Assembly (NCBI RefSeq): GCF_030433685.1
Contig: NZ_JAROCF010000001.1
Span: forward strand, 1,798,001-1,862,000
Length of the DNA stretch: 64,000 nt
Reading direction: 5' to 3'
Source of the DNA: Leifsonia williamsii
Lineage (GTDB): Bacteria > Actinomycetota > Actinomycetes > Actinomycetales > Microbacteriaceae
The notes under the pieces were generated by a model, which saw only the letters and a program-made list of their open reading frames with translations, was not told the DNA's origin and did not search any database. Position numbers and translations under genes: made by a program. This document shows, piece after piece, positions 17,040-25,129 of the stretch (its first letter is position 1; each line of letters opens with the position of its first letter).

Positions 17040-18069
17040 CTGGGCAGGCATCGCCTGGCTGGTGGTGCTCCTCCTCGTGAACGCGTTCTTCGTCGGCGCG
17101 GAGTTCGCCGTCATCTCGGCGCGGCGCTCGCAGATCGAGCCGTTGGCCGAGCGCGGCAAGCGCAGCGCCAAGACCGCGCTGGTCGCGATGGAGCACGCCA
17201 CGCTCATGCTGGCGACGACCCAGCTCGGCATCACCGTGTGCTCCCTGCTGATCCTGAACGTGTCGGAGCCGGCCATCCACCATCTGCTGGAGGGACCGCT
17301 CCACCTCACCGGGCTGCCGGAGGAGGTCACCGGCACGATCGCCTTCATCGTGACGCTGGTGCTGGTGTCGTTCCTCCACGTCGTGTTCGGCGAGATGGTG
17401 CCGAAGAACATCTCGTTCTCGATGCCGGACAGGGCCGCTCTGCTGCTCGCGCCTCCGCTCGTCGCCATCGGCCGCGCCGTGCGCCCGATCATCGTCGCGC
17501 TCAACGCGACCGCCAACGGCGTGCTGCGCCTGTTCGGGGTGGAGCCGAAGGACGAGGCCGCGAGCACCTTCACGCTCGACGAGGTGGCGACGATCGTCAG
17601 CCAGTCGACGCGCGAGGGCGTGCTGATGGACAGGACCGGTGCGCTGACGGCCGCGTTCGAGTTCACCGAGAAGAAGGTGCGCGACGTCATGGTGCTGCCG
17701 GACACGCTCATCTCGCTCCCGCCGAACCCGACTCCGGCCGACGTCGAGAAGGCCGTGGCCAAGCACGGGTTCTCGCGCTACGTGGTGCCGGACGCCGACG
17801 GGGAGCCGACCGGCTACCTCCATCTCAAGGACGTGCTCGACCTGGAGGAGACCGGCTTCGAGCTGCCGGTGCCCGCCAAGCGCATCCGCCGCCTCGTCAC
17901 CGTCTTCGTCGACAGCGACCTGGAGGACGCCCTCGCGACCATGCGCCGCTCGGGCAGCCACCTGGCGCGCGCGGTCGACGGGGAGGGGTCGACGGCCGGC
18001 GTGCTGTTCCTCGAGGACATCATCGAGGAGCTCGTCGGCGAGGTGCAGGACGCGACCAGGCGCCGGTAG
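17032..18069 (+). CDS. CNNM/CBS-pair membrane protein, short form without CorC domain
   Basis: 345 aa. CNNM domain with NAFFVGAEFAVISARRSQIE and FGEMVPKNISFS, then a CBS pair (about 205-340), ending there; the CorC_HlyC domain of its neighbour is absent. The pair of one long and one short CNNM gene after guaB1 mirrors the mycobacterial arrangement, so the two probably work as a hetero-oligomer. ATG 17032 lies inside the end of the previous gene. A very strong palindrome follows the stop by 10 bases. Confidence 0.87.
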   Translation: MSDWAGIAWLVVLLLVNAFFVGAEFAVISARRSQIEPLAERGKRSAKTALVAMEHATLMLATTQLGITVCSLLILNVSEPAIHHLLEGPLHLTGLPEEVTGTIAFIVTLVLVSFLHVVFGEMVPKNISFSMPDRAALLLAPPLVAIGRAVRPIIVALNATANGVLRLFGVEPKDEAASTFTLDEVATIVSQSTREGVLMDRTGALTAAFEFTEKKVRDVMVLPDTLISLPPNPTPADVEKAVAKHGFSRYVVPDADGEPTGYLHLKDVLDLEETGFELPVPAKRIRRLVTVFVDSDLEDALATMRRSGSHLARAVDGEGSTAGVLFLEDIIEELVGEVQDATRRR

Positions 18070-18079
18070 TTCCACGTCG

Positions 18080-18132
18080 AGGGGTCCCGACACGCCGTCC
18101 GGCCGAGCTCGGAACGGCGTGTCGGGACCCCT
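18080..18132 (+). terminator. Dispersed GGGTCCCGACACGCCG palindrome, copy 1 (terminator-like)
   Basis: Arms 18080-18098 and 18114-18132 are a perfect 19-bp inverted repeat with a 15-base loop. It begins 11 bases after the stop of the second CNNM gene. The same 16-base core recurs after metY and pheT, also just behind a stop codon. Likely acts as a terminator or 3'-end barrier; repeated sequence identity is unusual for ordinary terminators. Confidence 0.8.
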
Positions 18133-18222
18133 CTGTCGCGCTGTCTAGAACCTCCGTTCCAGCATCCCCGGGCGGTCCCCGCGCGCGTAGCATGCCGCCC
18201 GGATAGAAGAGGAGGAGCTCTC

Positions 18223-18600
18223 ATGTTGGAGTCGTGTGTGACGTACTCCGTCCTTCCTGCCTCGGACCTGCGGCGGGCCACCCAGTGGTACCGCGACAAG
18301 CTCGGGCTGGAGCCGGAGGACACGATGGAGTCCGGGGTCCGCTACGCGACGGGCACGGACGCGAAGATCCTGATCTACGAGACCGCCAACGCCGGGTCGG
18401 CGAAGAACACCGCGATGTGCTGGATCGTCCCCGATATCGAGGACGCGATGGGTTCGCTGCGGGAGAAGGGCGTGGTCTTCGAGGACTACGACTTCCCGGG
18501 CCTGAAGACCGAGAACGGGATCGCAACCGACAGCAGCGGCCGGTCCAGCTGGTTCCGCGACAGCGAGGGGAACTACCTCTGCCTGACGGAACTCAGCTGA
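18223..18600 (+). CDS. Single-domain VOC (glyoxalase-like) protein
   Basis: 125 aa. One vicinal-oxygen-chelate module: opening strand VTYSVLPASDLRRATQWYRDKLGL, then a central helix SLREKGVVFEDYDFPG, and an end strand SSWFRDSEGNYLCLTELS that carries a metal-ligand-like Glu. A clear ribosome site (AGGAGGAG) stands before the ATG. It is monocistronic, between the CNNM hairpin and the convergent reductase gene. Function unknown beyond the fold. Confidence 0.85.
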   Translation: MLESCVTYSVLPASDLRRATQWYRDKLGLEPEDTMESGVRYATGTDAKILIYETANAGSAKNTAMCWIVPDIEDAMGSLREKGVVFEDYDFPGLKTENGIATDSSGRSSWFRDSEGNYLCLTELS

Positions 18601-18613
18601 ACCGGCGGACGCG

Positions 18614-19720
18614 TCAGCGCTGTCCGGCGACCGACCGCGTGCGCCACTTCGCGCGCAGGTACTGCGGCGGCCAGTAGCCGACCTCGACGCCCAGCTCGTG
18701 TGCGGCCCGCAGCGGGAAGTGCGGGTCGCGCAGGAGTTCGCGCGCCAGCATGACGGCGTCCGCGCGGCCGCTCGCGACGATCTCCGCGGCCTGCTCGGCC
18801 TCGGTGATGAGCCCGACCGCGCTCACGTCGACCTCGGCCGAGCTGCGCACGTGGTGCGCAAAGGGCACCTGGTAGCCCGGCTCGACGGGGATGCGCACGC
18901 CGGGGGCGATGCCGCCGCTGGAGATGTCGAAGAAGTCGGCGCCCGCCTCCTGCGCCCAGCCGGCGACGGTCGCGGTCTGGTGCTCGTCCCAGCCTCCCTC
19001 GACCCAGTCGCTGCCCGAGAAGCGGATGAACAGCGGGACGTCGTCGCCGATCTCGTCGCGGACCTCCGCGGTGATGCGCAGCAGGAGGCGCGCGCGGTTC
19101 TCGAGCGACCCGCCGTACTCGTCGGTGCGGTGGTTCGCGATCGGCGAGAGGAACTGGTGGAGCAGGTAGCCGTGGGCGGCGTGGATCTCGAGCACCCGGA
19201 AGCCGGCGTCGACGGAGCGGCGCGCGGCGGCACGGAAGTCGGCGACCACCTTGTCGATGCCGGCGAGGTCGAGCTCCACCGGGACGGCGAAGTCGTCGAA
19301 GGCGATCGCCGAGGGTGCGACCGGCGTCCAGCCTCCCTCCTCCGCGGGGACGCTGCCGGTGCGGCCCTCGAAGCCCCACGCGGCCCAGCTCGACGCCTTG
19401 CGGCCGGCGTGCGCCAGCTGGATGGCGGGCACGGCGCCCTCCGCGGCGATGAAGGCGGTGATCGGGCGCCAGGCGTCGGCCTGCTCGTCGGTCCAGATGC
19501 CGGTGTCCTGCGGGGAGATGCGCCCCTCCGGGCTCACCGCGGTCGCCTCGGTGAACACGATGCCGCTGCCGCCGGAGGCGATGGCGCCCAGGTGCACCAG
19601 CTGGAACGTCTGCGGGACGCCCGACTGGTCGAGCACCGAGTACATGCACATCGGCGAGGCCCAGATGCGGTTGCGGGCGGTGACGCCGCGCAGGGTGAAG
19701 GGATCGAAGAGAGAGACCAT
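18614..19720 (-). CDS. NADH:flavin oxidoreductase, old yellow enzyme family (YqjM-like)
   Basis: 368-aa FMN barrel that reduces activated C=C bonds with NAD(P)H. The opening SLFDPFTLRGVTARNRIWASPMCMYS, the active-site segment VLEIHAAHGYLLHQFLSP and the FMN-phosphate region near the end (VGLITEAEQAAEIVASGRADAVMLAR) are diagnostic for the YqjM class. ATG 19720 is chosen as the family start; the frame runs further only as a shadow of the HAD gene, which lies 8 bases upstream on the same strand and is probably cotranscribed. The physiological substrate is unknown. Confidence 0.9.
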   Translation of the reverse strand: MVSLFDPFTLRGVTARNRIWASPMCMYSVLDQSGVPQTFQLVHLGAIASGGSGIVFTEATAVSPEGRISPQDTGIWTDEQADAWRPITAFIAAEGAVPAIQLAHAGRKASSWAAWGFEGRTGSVPAEEGGWTPVAPSAIAFDDFAVPVELDLAGIDKVVADFRAAARRSVDAGFRVLEIHAAHGYLLHQFLSPIANHRTDEYGGSLENRARLLLRITAEVRDEIGDDVPLFIRFSGSDWVEGGWDEHQTATVAGWAQEAGADFFDISSGGIAPGVRIPVEPGYQVPFAHHVRSSAEVDVSAVGLITEAEQAAEIVASGRADAVMLARELLRDPHFPLRAAHELGVEVGYWPPQYLRAKWRTRSVAGQR

Positions 19721-19728
19721 GTACCGAT

Positions 19729-20370
19729 TCAAGCCGCGAGCGACTGAAGATATGCCCGGAGGTCGTCCGCGGTCGTGTAGACATGCCCGGTGATGCCGAC
19801 GGCCTCGGCCCCGCGCACGTTCTCCTCCTTGTTGTCGATGAAGACCGCGTCGGCGGCGGTGATGCCGAGCTCTTCGAGCACGTGCCGGAAGATGTCGGGG
19901 CCCGGCTTGCTGGTGCCGAGCTCGCCGCTGACGAACACCTTCTCGAACAGGTCGCCGAGCGAGCCGTTGCGGTAGTACGAGCCGAAGTCGCGGCCGGCGT
20001 TCGAGAGCAGCGCGAGCCGCGTCCCACCCTCCTTCAGGTCGACCAGCACGTCGAGCGTGTCGCGGTCGACGGTGAGCCAGCTGCGGAAGTCGGCCAGCCA
20101 CAGCCGGTGGATGGTCGCGTCGCCCCACTGCTCGCCCAGCTCGCGCTCGATGCTGCGCCAGTACTGCTGGATGCTGAGCGTGCCCTCGTCGAGCGCGGCC
20201 CGATGCCGCCAGTAGGCGGGCCAGAACACGTCGGCGTCGCCGCCGGCCAGCTCGGTCAGCGCCGCGCGGTCCTCGTCGGTGGGGGTGAGCGAGATGACCT
20301 CGCCGTAGTCGAACACGACGACCCGGCCGGGGAGGCTGATCGGACGGCTGCCGGAGGCGCTGCTGCTCAT
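19729..20370 (-). CDS. HAD-family hydrolase (IA subfamily, haloacid-dehalogenase-like)
   Basis: 213 aa. Motif I is VVVFDYGEVISL: the nucleophile Asp is present but the usual second Asp two residues on is Gly, as in the dehalogenase-like and epoxide-hydrolase-N branch rather than phosphatases. Motif II LLSNAG, motif III Lys in SKPGPDIF and motif IV FIDNKEENV are in place. ATG 20370 is chosen since the longer frame is an antisense shadow of nnrD. Cotranscribed with the OYE reductase. Substrate unknown. Confidence 0.85.
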   Translation of the reverse strand: MSSSASGSRPISLPGRVVVFDYGEVISLTPTDEDRAALTELAGGDADVFWPAYWRHRAALDEGTLSIQQYWRSIERELGEQWGDATIHRLWLADFRSWLTVDRDTLDVLVDLKEGGTRLALLSNAGRDFGSYYRNGSLGDLFEKVFVSGELGTSKPGPDIFRHVLEELGITAADAVFIDNKEENVRGAEAVGITGHVYTTADDLRAYLQSLAA

Positions 20371-20455
20371 GCCGCTCAGCCTATTGCGGCCGCAGGGCCT
20401 GCGGGGGAGCGGGCCTCGCGGGCGGACGGGCCTATGGTGTGGGACGGAGGTGCCG

Positions 20456-21325
20456 ATGAGCGAGGTCAGGCAGTGGGAGGAGCGCGACGCCGCGCAGTGG
20501 ATCGCCGTGCCGGATGAGCGGAGCGACAAGTACACCCGCGGGGTGCTCGGCGTCGTCACGGGGTCGGACCTGTACCCGGGAGCCGCGGTGCTGGGCACGG
20601 AGGCCGCGGCGCGGACCGGGGTCGGCATGATCCGCTACCTCGGCGCGTCCCGCCCGGCGGAGGAGGTGCTGCGCCGCCGCCCGGAGGTCGTCACCGCGCC
20701 CGGCCGCGTGCAGGCGTGGCTGATCGGCTCGGGCATGGACGCCTCCAGCAGGCCGGAGGACGACGCCGTGCGCCTGCGCCACGCGATCGAGGACGGCACG
20801 CCGCTCGTGATCGACGCCGGAGCGCTCGACCTCGTCGGCGACGCCACAGGACCGGTTGTCATCACCCCGCACTACCGCGAGCTGGCCGGGGTGATCGCCA
20901 GGGCCGGCGAGGACGACGGGCAGGCGCCCAGCGCCGCCGACATCGCCGACGACCCGGGCGGGTGGGCGCTGCGCGCCTCCCACCTCCTCGGGGTGACGGT
21001 TCTGCTCAAGGGGCACACGACGCACATCGCGACCCCCGCCGGGACGCACCGGGCGGTCACCGCCGGGCCGCCGTGGCTCGCCACCGCGGGCAGCGGCGAC
21101 GTGCTCGGCGGCGTGCTGGGCGCGCTGGTCGCCACGCACGAGCAGGAGCTCTCCGGGACGCGCGAGGAGACGCTGGAGGCGCTCGCCGCGCTCGCCGCCA
21201 CCGCCGCGTGGGTGCACGGTCGTGCGGGGGAGCGCGCCTCGGCCGGCGGGCCGATCGCCGCACTCGACATCGCGGGCGAGCTCGCAGCCGTCGTGCGCGA
21301 CCTCGTAACGGCCGGAGCGTCGTAG
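20456..21325 (+). CDS. nnrD: ADP-dependent NAD(P)H-hydrate dehydratase
   Basis: 289-aa ribokinase-like repair enzyme that removes water from damaged NADHX/NADPHX using ADP. Present: KYTRGVLGVVTGSDLYPGAA at the start, WLIGSGMD, ITPHYRE and the nucleotide-site motif TAGSGDVLGGVLGAL. The N-terminal epimerase (NnrE) domain of fused versions is absent. ATG 20456 has a GGACGGAGG ribosome site; earlier frame positions lack one. The GT87-like gene follows 24 bases later with its own -10 box. Confidence 0.9.
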   Translation: MSEVRQWEERDAAQWIAVPDERSDKYTRGVLGVVTGSDLYPGAAVLGTEAAARTGVGMIRYLGASRPAEEVLRRRPEVVTAPGRVQAWLIGSGMDASSRPEDDAVRLRHAIEDGTPLVIDAGALDLVGDATGPVVITPHYRELAGVIARAGEDDGQAPSAADIADDPGGWALRASHLLGVTVLLKGHTTHIATPAGTHRAVTAGPPWLATAGSGDVLGGVLGALVATHEQELSGTREETLEALAALAATAAWVHGRAGERASAGGPIAALDIAGELAAVVRDLVTAGAS

Positions 21326-21335
21326 GCCGTTCCCC

Positions 21336-21341
21336 TAGGAT
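21336..21341 (+). promoter_or_regulatory. -10 box for the GT87-like gene
   Basis: TAGGAT, 8 bases before the ATG at 21350, with no ribosome site between. Near-leaderless start suggested. Confidence 0.4.
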
Positions 21342-21349
21342 GAGGCCTC

Positions 21350-22639
21350 ATGGGGATGCTCCGGCGGGTCGCGGCGAGCCCCTACGCCCTCTGGATCGCG
21401 TTCCTCCTCGTGCACATCGTCGTCGGCGGTCTCGCGCTGATCGGCGGCAAGGGCCTCGGCGACGTGATCTTCGTCTACGAGCCGTGGGCGCGGCTGGCTG
21501 CGATGGGCAGCTCGGTCGTCGGCGTGACCACCGACTGGGTGTACCCGTTCGGCGCCCTCGTGCCGATCATGCTGCCGCTGTTGTTCGGGGTCGACAACTA
21601 CGTCGGCGGATGGCTGACGCTGGTGCTGCTGGTGGACGCGGCGGCGTTCGCCGTGCTGATCGTGGGCCGGGAGCCACGGCGGCTCACCGCTGCGTGGTGG
21701 TGGCTGGCTTTCCTCCTGCTGCTCGGCCCGATCGCCGTCGGCCGGCTCGACGCGTTCTCGGCGGCGCTCGCGATCATCGGCCTGCTCTGGCTCACCGTGC
21801 ACGAGAAGGCCGCGGTCGCGGTGCTGACGATCGCCACCTGGATCAAGGTGTGGCCCGCCGCGCTTCTGGCCGCCGCCGTGGTCGCATTCCGCACCCGGTG
21901 GCGGATCATCTCGGTGGCCGTCGCGACCTCCCTGATCATCGTCGCGGTGCCGCTGATCTTCGGCGCCGGGATGCACGTGCTCAGCTTCGTCACCGCGCAG
22001 ACCGCCCGCGGCATCCAGGTGGAGGCACCGGTCAGCACCTTCTGGATGTGGCAGGCGCTGCTCCACGTGCCGGGCGCGCAGGTCTATTACGACGCGCCCC
22101 TCAACACGTTCCAGGTCAGCGGTGCCGGAACCGCGGCGGCGGGCGAGCTGATGAACCCGCTGTTCGCCGTGTCGGCCGTCGTCATCGTGCTGATCGGCAT
22201 CCGCGCGGTGATGCGCGGCACGCCGGTGACCCGGGTGCTGCCGGAGCTGTCGCTGGCGCTCGTCACGGCCTTCATCGCCTTCAACAAGGTCGGCTCGCCG
22301 CAGTACGTCGCCTGGCTGGCGGCGCCGGTGGTCATCGGGCTCGCGTACCAGGGCCGCGGCTTCCGCACGCCGGCCGTACTCGTCGGGATCATCGCAGGAC
22401 TGACGCAGGTGTTCTACCCGTTCCTGTACGACTGGCTGCTCGCCCTCGACCCGACGCTGGTCGTGGTGCTGACGCTGCGCAACCTGATGTACTTCGCCGT
22501 GCTCGCGTGGGCGGTCGCGGCGCTCTGGCGCAAGCGGCACCGGGCCGAGGCGGCCTGGGACCTGCTGCCCGCGCACGCCTGGCCGTCCCGGACGCCTCGC
22601 GGCGCCGAGCCGCAGCCGGCGACGGTGGAGCGGCACTGA
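21350..22639 (+). CDS. Polytopic membrane protein, GT87/DUF2029-like (possible mannosyl/arabinosyl transferase)
   Basis: 429 aa with about ten to twelve membrane segments from residue 12 to 400 and a short cytoplasmic tail (WRKRHRAEAAWDLLPAHAWP). The layout, with an early loop containing DVIFVYEPWARLA and a loop TWIKVWPAALL, resembles GT-C fold glycosyltransferases of the GT87/DUF2029 group that use polyprenyl-phosphate sugars in actinobacterial envelopes. Catalytic residues cannot be set with certainty. Family assignment is by architecture and is provisional. Confidence 0.65.
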   Translation: MGMLRRVAASPYALWIAFLLVHIVVGGLALIGGKGLGDVIFVYEPWARLAAMGSSVVGVTTDWVYPFGALVPIMLPLLFGVDNYVGGWLTLVLLVDAAAFAVLIVGREPRRLTAAWWWLAFLLLLGPIAVGRLDAFSAALAIIGLLWLTVHEKAAVAVLTIATWIKVWPAALLAAAVVAFRTRWRIISVAVATSLIIVAVPLIFGAGMHVLSFVTAQTARGIQVEAPVSTFWMWQALLHVPGAQVYYDAPLNTFQVSGAGTAAAGELMNPLFAVSAVVIVLIGIRAVMRGTPVTRVLPELSLALVTAFIAFNKVGSPQYVAWLAAPVVIGLAYQGRGFRTPAVLVGIIAGLTQVFYPFLYDWLLALDPTLVVVLTLRNLMYFAVLAWAVAALWRKRHRAEAAWDLLPAHAWPSRTPRGAEPQPATVERH

Positions 22640-22678
22640 CTCCGCGGGTGTCCTGCTCGCGGCGATGAAGGAGGAATC

Positions 22679-22984
22679 ATGCTGGTGGCGTTCTCGGTGG
22701 CCCCGAGCGGCGGCGAAGGCCCGGACGCGTCGGTGCACGACGCGGTCGCGGCGGCGGTGCGGATCGTGCGCGAGTCGGGCCTCCCGAACCGCACCTCCTC
22801 GATGTTCACGGAGATCGAGGGGGAGTGGGACGAGGTGTTCGACGTGATCCGCCGCGCGACCGAGGCCGTCGGGCAGTACGGGAGCAGGGTGTCGCTGGTG
22901 CTGAAGGCGGACATCCGGCCGGGCTACAGCGGCGAACTGACCGGCAAGCTCGACCGCTTGGAGCGGGCGCTCGACGCGCAATGA
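22679..22984 (+). CDS. Thiamine-binding protein, MTH1187/YkoF-like (DUF77)
   Basis: 101-aa single-domain protein with the ferredoxin-like MTH1187 fold: opening strand MLVAFSVAPSG, then the conserved SVHDAVAAAVRIVRESGL helix and a central TSSMFTEIEGEWDEVFDVIRRA stretch typical of the family. Members bind thiamine or related pyrimidines; the role is not well defined. Strong AAGGAGGAA ribosome site. It follows the GT87-like gene by 39 bases and precedes the operator array of the MFS gene. Confidence 0.8.
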   Translation: MLVAFSVAPSGGEGPDASVHDAVAAAVRIVRESGLPNRTSSMFTEIEGEWDEVFDVIRRATEAVGQYGSRVSLVLKADIRPGYSGELTGKLDRLERALDAQ

Positions 22985-22997
22985 CGCTCCGCGCCTG

Positions 22998-23089
22998 ACA
23001 TTCGTGCCGAATGTGCGTTTTGGCGGCTGTTTGACCAACATTCGTGCCGAATGTGGGCGGCTGCGGGGTGCCGCATTCGTGCCGAATTT
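22998..23089. promoter_or_regulatory. Array of three ATTCGTGCCGAAT operators
   Basis: Two exact 17-bp palindromes ACATTCGTGCCGAATGT at 22998-23014 and 23038-23054, and a third copy with the 13-base core at 23075-23087. Start-to-start spacings are 40 and 35 bases. They lie between the thiamine-binding gene and the MFS promoter, upstream of its -10 box, the place for a repressor or activator array. No regulator gene is next to it. The protein that binds is unknown. Confidence 0.75.
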
Positions 23090-23121
23090 CGTCGGCGGCA
23101 GCGCGGTCGAAACGATTCGAC

Positions 23122-23127
23122 TAGAGT
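23122..23127 (+). promoter_or_regulatory. -10 box for the MFS gene (leaderless GTG)
   Basis: TAGAGT ends 6 bases before GTG 23134, with no ribosome site; the third operator ends 35 bases upstream. Confidence 0.5.
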
Positions 23128-23133
23128 GGTGCG

Positions 23134-24414
23134 GTGATCCCGCTTACCGACGGGCCGACGCAGATGTCGTCGGCCCGTACTCGTCTTGCCCTCCTGGCGC
23201 TCGCCCTCGGCGGCTTCGGCATCGGCTCCACCGAGTTCGTCGCGATGGGGCTGCTGCCCAACATCGCGCACGACCTCCTGCCGCAGCTGTACGCGCAGTC
23301 CACGACCGAGGCGAATGCGCAGGCGGGGTGGATCATCTCGGCGTACGCGCTCGGCGTCGTCGTCGGCGCGCCGACCATCGCCGCGTTCGCCGCGCGGCTG
23401 CCGCGCAAGCAGCTGCTGCTGTGGCTGGTCGCCGCCTTCACGCTCGGGACGGTCGCCTCGGCGCTCGCCCCCACCTTCCCGCTCGTGATGGTCGCCCGCT
23501 TCGTGTCGGCGCTGCCGCACGGCGCCTACTTCGGGATCGCGTCGCTGGTCGCCGCCTCCCTCATGGGCCCTGGCAAGCGCGGGCAGGGCGTCGCGTTCGT
23601 CCTCTCCGGCCTCACGATCGCGAATGTCATCGGCGTCCCGATCATCACGTGGATCGGGCAGGCGCACGGCTGGCGCATCGCCTACCTGGTGGTCGCCGCG
23701 ATCTTCGCGCTCACGTTCGTCGCGATCTCGCTGCTGGTGCCGCTGCAGGCGGGCAACCCGAAGGCGACGCTGCGCAACGAGCTACGGGCGTTCGGCCGGC
23801 TGCAGGTGTGGCTGGCGCTGCTGATCGGGGCGATCGGCTTCGGCGGCTTCTTCGCCGTGTACACGTACATCGCACCGATCGTGACGACCGTCACCGGGCT
23901 CCCGGAGTCGGCGGTGCCGCTGGTGCTGGTGCTGATCGGCGTCGGGATGACCGTGGGCAACCTCCTCGGCGGGTGGATGGCGGACCGCAGCGTGAAGCGC
24001 GGGATGCTGCTGTTCTTCGCCGTGCTGCTGGTGTCGCTCGCCACGCTCTATTTCACCGCGTGGAGCCTGGCCGGCCTCCTCGTCTCGGTGTTCGTCGTCG
24101 CCGGGGCGTGCGCGGCGCTCTCGCCGATGATCCAGACCCGGCTGATGGATGTCGCGCACGACAGCCAGTCGATCGCCGCGGCGCTCAACCACTCGGCCCT
24201 CAACATCGCGAACGCGGCGGGCGCCTACCTCGGCGGCTTGACGATCGCGGCCGGGCTCGGCTACCTGTCGCCGATCATGGTGGGCGCCATCCTCTGCGTT
24301 GCGGGCATCGTCCTCGCGCTCGTGTCGTTCGGGATCGACCGCTCGCGCATCCGCCGCGGCGTCGACACCGGCGTCGTGCACGCGCAGCGCCCGGACCCCG
24401 TCCCGGTCGACTGA
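23134..24414 (+). CDS. MFS transporter, DHA1 family (AraJ/YdhP-like exporter)
   Basis: 426 aa, twelve membrane segments. The first helix GGFGIGSTEFVAMGLLP, the AGWIISAYALGVVVGAP motif and the FVSALPHGAYFG stretch identify the AraJ/YdhP branch of drug/sugar efflux proteins. GTG 23134 is preferred on promoter spacing; ATG 23164 is the alternative and would remove ten residues. Behind a three-copy operator array, so expression is probably tightly regulated. Converges on the response regulator with 25 bases between stops. Confidence 0.88.
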   Translation: MIPLTDGPTQMSSARTRLALLALALGGFGIGSTEFVAMGLLPNIAHDLLPQLYAQSTTEANAQAGWIISAYALGVVVGAPTIAAFAARLPRKQLLLWLVAAFTLGTVASALAPTFPLVMVARFVSALPHGAYFGIASLVAASLMGPGKRGQGVAFVLSGLTIANVIGVPIITWIGQAHGWRIAYLVVAAIFALTFVAISLLVPLQAGNPKATLRNELRAFGRLQVWLALLIGAIGFGGFFAVYTYIAPIVTTVTGLPESAVPLVLVLIGVGMTVGNLLGGWMADRSVKRGMLLFFAVLLVSLATLYFTAWSLAGLLVSVFVVAGACAALSPMIQTRLMDVAHDSQSIAAALNHSALNIANAAGAYLGGLTIAAGLGYLSPIMVGAILCVAGIVLALVSFGIDRSRIRRGVDTGVVHAQRPDPVPVD

Positions 24415-24439
24415 TCCCGCCCGTTCCCCGCCGGTAGGG

Positions 24440-25093
24440 TCAGTCGTTCTGGAGGAGGATGCCGTCCTGGATGGCGCGCTTGCGCAGGGCGACCTTGGTG
24501 CCGACGTCGTAGCCGGCCACGCGGTACTTCTCGCGGATGCGCTTGAGGTAGCTCTTGGCGGTCTCGTCCGAGATGCCGAGCTGGAACGCGACGGCCTTGA
24601 CCGGCTCGCCCGCTCCGTACAGCGCCATCACGCGGCGCTCCTGCGCGCTCAGCTTGGGTGCGGCGCCGGTCTCTCCGGCGTTGAGCGCGAGGTCGAGCTC
24701 GGTCGAGATGAACGACTCGCCCTTGCTCGCGGCGCGGATAGCCTCCACGATCATCTCGGCGTCCTCGCTCTTGACCAGGTAGCCGAGCGCGCCGGCGGCC
24801 AGCGCCTCGCGCACGACGGCCGGCTCGGAGTAGGTGCTCATCAGCACGGTCCGCACGCCGGTGGTCTTGAGGGTCGACAGCTTGAGCGAGACCGGGATGT
24901 TGTCCTTGAGGTCGAGGTCGAGCAGCACGACGTCGACCGGGAACTCCGGGTGGGTCAGCAGCTCGGGCCAGCTCGCCACCGCGGCGACCATCCGGATGTC
25001 GTCCGCGACACTGCGGATCCATTCGGTGAGGGCGCCGAGCAGCATCTTGTGGTCGTCGACGATCGCGATACGGATGGGGGGTGCCTCGCTCAC
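24440..25093 (-). CDS. Response regulator, NarL/LuxR family
   Basis: 217 aa. Receiver domain with the acidic pocket IAIVDDHKMLL, phospho-acceptor Asp in VVLLDLDLKD, conserved Thr/Ser in LMSTYS and Lys in YLVKSED; then a LuxR-type HTH (SAQERRVMALYGAGEPVKAVAFQLGISDETAKSYLKRI). Start is GTG. It is the last gene of a trio with the kinase (26353-27519) and a kinase-like membrane protein (25130-26356), 36 bases after the latter. DNA targets unknown. Confidence 0.9.
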   Translation of the reverse strand: MSEAPPIRIAIVDDHKMLLGALTEWIRSVADDIRMVAAVASWPELLTHPEFPVDVVLLDLDLKDNIPVSLKLSTLKTTGVRTVLMSTYSEPAVVREALAAGALGYLVKSEDAEMIVEAIRAASKGESFISTELDLALNAGETGAAPKLSAQERRVMALYGAGEPVKAVAFQLGISDETAKSYLKRIREKYRVAGYDVGTKVALRKRAIQDGILLQND

Positions 25094-25129
25094 GGCTGCC
25101 TCTCTTCAGGTTCCAGCGGGCCGGCTGGA

